DNA of 32,144 nucleotides from contig JABEUX010000004.1 of assembly GCA_013044185.1 (NCBI GenBank), positions 1-32,144 on the forward strand. Reading direction: 5' to 3'. Numbering within the stretch: the first letter of the stretch is position 1; each line of letters begins with the position of its first letter. The notes beneath the pieces were generated by a model. That model made no database searches. It saw nothing but the letters and a program-made list of their open reading frames with translations, and was not told the origin of the DNA. Shown here in pieces: positions 27,082 to 32,144 of the stretch. Source of the DNA: Vulcanimicrobiota bacterium (GTDB taxonomy: Bacteria > Vulcanimicrobiota > Vulcanimicrobiia > Vulcanimicrobiales > Vulcanimicrobiaceae). Made by a program: the position numbers and the translations under genes.

Positions 27082-28814
27082 CGGCGGCGTGCCTCGATCT
27101 CGGTGCGCAATTCTTCGGCGAAGGCCTGCGGGGTCATGCTGCGTTTCTCTTCGATACCACGCTGGTTCACATTAACGGTGCCGTCGGCAAACTCTTGTTT
27201 TCCGACGACGAGAACATAGGGTACGCGTTGGGTTCTCCAATGGCGGATTTTGTAGCCGATCTTCTCGTTGCTCTCGTCGACCTGCGCGCGGAAACCCTGC
27301 TCGTGTAACGAGCGTGCGACCGAGCGAGCGTACTCGAGCTGATGTTCGGAGATCGGGGCGACGACGGCCTGGATCGGCGCGAGCCAGGTTGGAAATGCAC
27401 CGCCGTAATGTTCGATGAGGATGCCGAAGAAACGCTCCATCGAACCCGCGAGCGCGCGATGGATCATGACCGGGACGTGCTCGTTCCCGTCACTTCCGCG
27501 ATATTTCAGGTCGAAGCGTTGCGGTAGCACGAAATCGACCTGCACCGTGCCGAGCTGCCATTTCCGTCCGATCGCATCGCGCACGTTGATGTCGAGTTTG
27601 GGTCCGTAGAACGCACCGCCGCCGTCATCGATCTCGAATGCGACGCCTTTACTCGCGAGGGCGGCGCGGATCGCATTTTCGGCGATCTCGTCGGTCTCCA
27701 CGCGATCTTTCGCCTCGCGTTTCGAGAGGACGTACTGAAAATCGTTGAAGCCGAAGGCATCCATCAGCCGGAGCGCTTCGTCGAGCGTCTGTTCGAACTC
27801 CGACTGCAGTTGCTCGGGCATGCAAAAGAGATGGGCGTCGTCTTGCGTGAAACCGCGAACGCGGGTGAGTCCGTGGAGCACGCCGCTCCGTTCGTAGCGA
27901 TAGACCGTTCCAAATTCCGAGTAGCGAATCGGCAGTTCGCGGTAGGAGCGCGGTTTATCGCGATAGATGAGAATGTGCCCGGGGCAGTTCATCGGTTTGA
28001 GGCGAAAGCGCTGCTCCTCTACATCGAGCGCTCCGAACATGTTCTGGGCGTAATTATCGAGGTGCCCCGAGATCGCGTAGAGACGCTCGCTCATGACGTG
28101 CGGAGTGACGACGGGCTGGTAGCCGCGCTCGCGCAAACCCTCGCGTATAAATTCTTCCACGATCCCTCGCACCGTCGCGCCCTTCGGATGCCAGAAAATG
28201 AGGCCGCCGCCCGCCTCCTCTTCTATAGAGTAGAGATCGAGTTCGACCCCAAGCTTGCGATGGTCGCGTTTTTGGGCCTCCTCGATCTGCGCGAGGTAGG
28301 CGTCGAGTTGCGACTGCGTCGGCCAGGCGGTGCCGTAGATGCGCTGCAGCATGGCATTCTTCTCGTCGCCGCGCCAATACGCGCCCGCGATCGAGGTGAG
28401 CTTGAGCGCACGGAGATCCCCGGTACGCTCGGCATGTCCGCCGCGGCAGAGGTCGGTAAATGCGCCGATCGTATAGAGCGTGATCGGGTCACCTTCGGGA
28501 ATCGCTCGCGCGAGTTCGACCTTGTACGGATTCTCCTTAAAGCGTTCGATCGCTTGCTCGCGCGTGACGCTCTCCCCGGTCATCGGATAGTCGGCGGCGA
28601 CGATCTCGCGCATCCGTGCCTCGATCCGCTCGATATCCTCCGGCGTAAACGGCGTCGTACGGTCGAAGTCGTAATAGAAGCCGTTCTCGATCGATGGGCC
28701 GATGGTCGGCTTGGCCTCGGGAAAGCAATCTTGCACCGCGTACGCGAGAACGTGCGCGGCCGTATGGCGGAGCGCGGCGAGTGCCGCCTCGTGCGCCTGG
28801 TCGTTATCGGGCAT
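27078..28814 (-). CDS. thrS: Threonyl-tRNA synthetase
   Basis: KPMNCPGHILIYRDKPRSYRELPIRYSEFGTVYRYERSGVLHGLTRVRGFTQDDAH. Confidence 0.97.
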   Translation of the reverse strand: MPDNDQAHEAALAALRHTAAHVLAYAVQDCFPEAKPTIGPSIENGFYYDFDRTTPFTPEDIERIEARMREIVAADYPMTGESVTREQAIERFKENPYKVELARAIPEGDPITLYTIGAFTDLCRGGHAERTGDLRALKLTSIAGAYWRGDEKNAMLQRIYGTAWPTQSQLDAYLAQIEEAQKRDHRKLGVELDLYSIEEEAGGGLIFWHPKGATVRGIVEEFIREGLRERGYQPVVTPHVMSERLYAISGHLDNYAQNMFGALDVEEQRFRLKPMNCPGHILIYRDKPRSYRELPIRYSEFGTVYRYERSGVLHGLTRVRGFTQDDAHLFCMPEQLQSEFEQTLDEALRLMDAFGFNDFQYVLSKREAKDRVETDEIAENAIRAALASKGVAFEIDDGGGAFYGPKLDINVRDAIGRKWQLGTVQVDFVLPQRFDLKYRGSDGNEHVPVMIHRALAGSMERFFGILIEHYGGAFPTWLAPIQAVVAPISEHQLEYARSVARSLHEQGFRAQVDESNEKIGYKIRHWRTQRVPYVLVVGKQEFADGTVNVNQRGIEEKRSMTPQAFAEELRTEIEARRR

Positions 28815-28860
28815 CCCTGCGGGTTCGGCGCCGGTGGGGGGGCGGGCCTTGCGCGAGCGC

Positions 28861-28887
28861 CTTAATCACTCTTAAGAGTTCCATAAG
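28861..28887. promoter_or_regulatory. Possible Pho-box-like repeats upstream of pstS
   Basis: CTTAAT (28861), CTTAAG (28871), CATAAG (28882) at 10-11-nt spacing; includes perfect palindrome ACTCTTAAGAGT (28868-28879). Confidence 0.3.
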
Positions 28888-28984
28888 CCGGTGTTTACCA
28901 GCGCGTCGTATGCTCAGGCTGAGGGCGCGCGCAGGCGGGCCCGAGCGTCGTACCGCACTCGTTATCGTACATGAAGGGAATTAC

Positions 28985-30037
28985 ATGCGTAAGTTCACCG
29001 CCGTCGCACTTGCAGCCGTGTTCGCACTCGGCTCGCTCGCTGCGGCGCGGGCCGCGACCCCGGTCCTTGAGACCGGCTCGTCGCTGCTCTATCCGCTGAT
29101 GAATCTTTGGGTCGCCTCGTATCAGGCGAAAAACCACACCGTCCAAATCACCACGCAGAGCACGGGCAGCGGCACGGGCATTTCGCAGGCAATCGCCGGC
29201 GTCGCTCAGATCGGCGCCTCGGATGCCTATATGGGCGATCCGCAGATGCGCGGACACCGCATGCTCAACATTCCGCTCGCCATTAGCGCCCAGCAAATCA
29301 ACTACAATATCCCTGGGTTGAACAACGTACACTTGCATCTCTCGGGCCCCGTTCTCGCCGGCATCTACATGGGCCGGATTAAGTATTGGAACGATCCGCA
29401 GATCAAGGCGCTCAATCGCCCCTACGCCGGCCGCCTGCCGCACCGGACGATCATTCCCATCCACCGTACCGACGGCTCGGGCGATACGTTCATTTTCTCG
29501 CAGTATCTTTCGTTCACCACGCCGATGTGGAGCCACGGCCCCGGCTACGGCACCTCGATCAGCTGGCCCTCGGTCTCGACAGCGGTCGGAGCGAACGGAA
29601 ACCCCGGTATGGTTCAGGCCTGTAAAGCGACCCCGTTCTCGATTGCCTATATCGGCGTCAGCTTTATTAACGAAACCAATCACGCCGGACTTGGCTACGC
29701 GTTGCTCAAGAATCGCGCCGGACGCTTCGTCGCTCCGACCTCCTCGACGATCGGCTCGGCTGCGGCAGCGATGTACCCGAAGACCCCGCGCGACGAGCGC
29801 ATCTCGCTGGTCTTCGCTCCGGGAGCGAACTCCTACCCGATCATTAATTACGAATATGCCATCGTCAACCCGCACCAAAAAAATGCGCAGACGCGCGAGG
29901 CGCTCGTGAAGTTCCTCTCGTGGGTTCTCGACCATAACGGTGGCCAGGAGATGCACTTCCTCAACGCCGTCCACTTCCTCCCGTTGCCGGCCTCGATTGC
30001 CAAATTGAGCCGGTCCCAGATCGCGCAGATCCACTAG
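28985..30037 (+). CDS. pstS: Phosphate ABC transporter substrate-binding protein
   Basis: Signal peptide MRKFTAVALAAVFALGSLAAARA; ETGSSLLYPL, STGSGTGISQAIAGVAQIGASDAYM and RTDGSGDTFIFSQYL. Confidence 0.95.
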   Translation: MRKFTAVALAAVFALGSLAAARAATPVLETGSSLLYPLMNLWVASYQAKNHTVQITTQSTGSGTGISQAIAGVAQIGASDAYMGDPQMRGHRMLNIPLAISAQQINYNIPGLNNVHLHLSGPVLAGIYMGRIKYWNDPQIKALNRPYAGRLPHRTIIPIHRTDGSGDTFIFSQYLSFTTPMWSHGPGYGTSISWPSVSTAVGANGNPGMVQACKATPFSIAYIGVSFINETNHAGLGYALLKNRAGRFVAPTSSTIGSAAAAMYPKTPRDERISLVFAPGANSYPIINYEYAIVNPHQKNAQTREALVKFLSWVLDHNGGQEMHFLNAVHFLPLPASIAKLSRSQIAQIH

Positions 30038-30038
30038 G

Positions 30039-31073
30039 TTGGCGAGCCTTACGCCAACGGTAGGGAGGAACCGCACGCGCCGCGTTGCGGTTCCTTTCTC
30101 GCAATCGCCGGCCAGCGGAATGCTGGCCGGCGTTCTGACATCGATTGCCGCAGGGCTTTGCCTCCTGTTGGTCGTGTTGATGCTGGTCTTTTTGCTCTGG
30201 TATACGTGGCCCGCGATCCGGTATAACGGCCTGAGCATTCTCAACGATATAACCTGGAATATCGGCAACCAGTACGGTACGGGGAGTTCGGTGCATAACG
30301 GCGTCTCCGCGGAGCCCGGTGCCGAATTCGGCGGCCTCGTATTCTTGGTGGGCACGTTGCTCTCGGCGCTCCTGGCGATGGTCTTCGCCGTACCGCTCGC
30401 CTTAGGTGTCGCGTTGACGATCGTCTATCGCCTACCGGAGCGTTTGCGTCTGCCCACGAATGCACTGATCGAACTGATGGCCGGTATCCCATCGGTCGTC
30501 TACGGATTGTGGGGTACGATCGTATTGGTGCCGTGGGTCGGCAACCACGTCGCGCCGTTCGTCACCCATCATTTCGGGTTCGTTCCGTTTCTCGGAGGGG
30601 ATGCTGGAAGTGGGAATGGCCTCTTTGCAGCGGCGATCGTCCTGGCGATTATGGTGATGCCGATTATGGTGGCAACGGTGCGCGACGTTTTGTTGGCGCA
30701 GCCGAAGAGTTTCTACGAGGCGAGCATGGCCCTTGGAAGTACCTCGTGGCAGGCCGTCACGCACGCAGTGCTGCCGAGCGTACGGACCGGGATCGTCGGC
30801 GCAATTCTCGTCGCCTTCGGGCGCGCTCTCGGTGAAACGATGGCCGTCCTCATGGTGGCCGGGAATGCGATCAATATTCTCCCGCATAATATTTTCTCGC
30901 CGATCAATACGATCGCAGCGGTCGTCGTATCGCAATTAGAGTCGGCGGTCAGCGACGCCAGCGGTATCGCGCAGCGCTCGTTAGCCGAACTCGCGCTCGT
31001 GTTGTTCGTCATATCGCTGACGGTGAATACCATCGCTCGCGTGGCGATACGCGGACAGGACCGGTCGCACTGA
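30039..31073 (+). CDS. pstC: Phosphate ABC transporter permease PstC (TTG start or a later ATG)
   Basis: IELMAGIPSVVYGLWG, EASMALGSTSWQAVTHAVLPSVRTGIVGAILVAFGRALGETMAVLMVAGN. Confidence 0.95.
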   Translation: MASLTPTVGRNRTRRVAVPFSQSPASGMLAGVLTSIAAGLCLLLVVLMLVFLLWYTWPAIRYNGLSILNDITWNIGNQYGTGSSVHNGVSAEPGAEFGGLVFLVGTLLSALLAMVFAVPLALGVALTIVYRLPERLRLPTNALIELMAGIPSVVYGLWGTIVLVPWVGNHVAPFVTHHFGFVPFLGGDAGSGNGLFAAAIVLAIMVMPIMVATVRDVLLAQPKSFYEASMALGSTSWQAVTHAVLPSVRTGIVGAILVAFGRALGETMAVLMVAGNAINILPHNIFSPINTIAAVVVSQLESAVSDASGIAQRSLAELALVLFVISLTVNTIARVAIRGQDRSH

Positions 31074-31930
31074 TGGTCTCCCGCGTCGCCCGCAACGTTG
31101 CGATATCCCGCTTCTGGTGGGTGCTTTGCATTGCGTCGTTGGTTGCGGCGTTGCTCGTGCTGCTCTCGCTCTTCGGGTTCGTTTTCGTGCGCGGCATTGC
31201 GGCGATTCGCCCTGACATTTTCTTTACGGTGACGCAAGGCATCGCCGGCGGCCTCGCCAACGCGATCGTCGGCACGTTGTTGCTGGTGACGCTGGCGATC
31301 GCGTTGGTCGTGCCGGTCGGCATCGGCGCGGCCGTCTGGGTCACGCAATTTGCGCCCGAGCGACTGCGCATCGTCGTACGACTTTCGATCGACGTTCTTT
31401 TCGGCGTTCCTTCGATCGTCGTCGGATATTTTCTGTACGTCGCACTGGTCGAGACGGCGGGCTGGGGATTCTCACTCGCTGCGGGGGCGCTCGCGCTGGC
31501 GATTATTATGCTGCCCTACGTGTATCGTGCTGCCGACCTTGCTTTTTCGGCGGTGCCGCGCGATCTCGTGGAGGCCTCGGTCGCTTTAGGGGCTCGTCCG
31601 TTGACAACGTTCGTGCGCGTCGCGTTTCCGTGGGCGCTCCCGGGAACGCTGACGGGGCTGCTCATCGGCGTCGGCATTGCCTTAGGCGAGACCGCTCCCC
31701 TCATCTATACCGCCGGTTGGTCGAACTATATGCCGACGCTCGCTCCAACGCATTCGCCGGTCGGCTATCTCACCTACGTCGTGTGGACGTTCATCAACGA
31801 GCCCTTCAAGCAATCGCATCAACTTGCGTATGCCGCAGCGTTCCTGTTGATGATCGCGATCTTCGTTACCAATTTCGTCGCGCGTGCGGCGGTGGAGTAC
31901 TGGGCCTCCCGCACCCGCTCCCACTCTTGA
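31073..31930 (+). CDS. pstA: Phosphate ABC transporter permease PstA
   Basis: FGVPSIVVGYFLY, LVEASVALGARPLTTFVRVAFPWALPGTLTGLLIGVGIALGETAPLIYTAG. Confidence 0.95.
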   Translation: MVSRVARNVAISRFWWVLCIASLVAALLVLLSLFGFVFVRGIAAIRPDIFFTVTQGIAGGLANAIVGTLLLVTLAIALVVPVGIGAAVWVTQFAPERLRIVVRLSIDVLFGVPSIVVGYFLYVALVETAGWGFSLAAGALALAIIMLPYVYRAADLAFSAVPRDLVEASVALGARPLTTFVRVAFPWALPGTLTGLLIGVGIALGETAPLIYTAGWSNYMPTLAPTHSPVGYLTYVVWTFINEPFKQSHQLAYAAAFLLMIAIFVTNFVARAAVEYWASRTRSHS

Positions 31931-32041
31931 TTCCGGGCTGAATCCGCCGATATCATCGTTGCCGAAACGCTCGCGTACTTCACGTACGCGTCGCGCTTCG
32001 GCGCCTCGATCTCGACGAATTCAGCTCCGGAATCACTTTTT
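31928..32041 (+). repeat. ~108-nt imperfect palindrome with near-perfect terminal arms, followed by T5 (large hairpin/terminator or MITE-like element)
   Basis: Left arm TGATTCCGGGCTGAAT (31928-31943); right arm ATTCAGCTCCGGAATCA (32019-32035) is its complement bar 1 nt; inner GCCGAA/TTCGGC and CGCGTAC-ttcac-GTACGCG; TTTTT at 32037-32041. Confidence 0.75.
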
Positions 32042-32045
32042 GAGA

Positions 32046-32144
32046 GGACGGGGAGAGATGTGGAGACGACGGGGACGAGGGAGATGATAAGGGGACGGGG
32101 AGAGATGTGGAGACGACGGGGACGAGGGAGATGATAAGGGGACG
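32046..32144. repeat. Perfect 47-bp tandem repeat, at least 2.1 copies, runs off window end
   Basis: GGACGGGGAGAGATGTGGAGACGACGGGGACGAGGGAGATGATAAGG at 32046-32092, identical at 32093-32139, then GGACG. Confidence 0.95.

Noticed and set aside
27810-28865. 351-aa + strand ORF opposite thrS
   Set aside because: Antisense shadow of threonyl-tRNA synthetase
28895-30355. 486-aa - strand ORF opposite pstS
   Set aside because: Antisense shadow; the + strand carries unmistakable PstS with signal peptide
31884-32087. 67-aa + ORF over the palindrome and repeats
   Set aside because: Out of frame with pstA and crosses the inverted repeat; no coding signature
32046-32144. CRISPR array
   Set aside because: Units are directly abutting and identical, with no variable spacers and no cas genes

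Overview
High-GC bacterial chromosomal window dominated by biosynthetic operons. From left to right: the C-terminal end of an HD-GYP-like gene; panB-pepA (-); purM and a GNAT-PurN fusion (+); a lower-GC secreted two-gene module (+); a decayed, internally deleted relic of metX/metY (-); a divergent NRAMP-family transporter preceded by an unlisted 47-aa small ORF (-); hom-metY-metX (-) with a structured leader and terminator-like hairpin; a possible 50-aa small-protein gene with its own terminator (+); thrB/thrC/tsaD/argB (-); a divergent arg operon argF-argR-argG-argH-argC-argJ-argD (+) with two ARG-box-like operators; a beta-propeller-like hypothetical (+); an MFS transporter (-); a low-complexity lipoprotein and thrS (-); pstS-pstC-pstA (+). 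The window ends in a ~108-nt imperfect palindrome followed by a perfect 47-bp tandem repeat that runs off the edge. No rRNA, tRNA, CRISPR array or intact transposase was seen. Best leads: the GNAT-PurN fusion with an insertion after the HP-x-x-LP motif, the met relic, the short genes and leaders missed by the 60-aa ORF cutoff, and the terminal palindrome plus repeat array. Gene content and style might fit an uncultured lineage such as Eremiobacterota/WPS-2, but this is only a guess.
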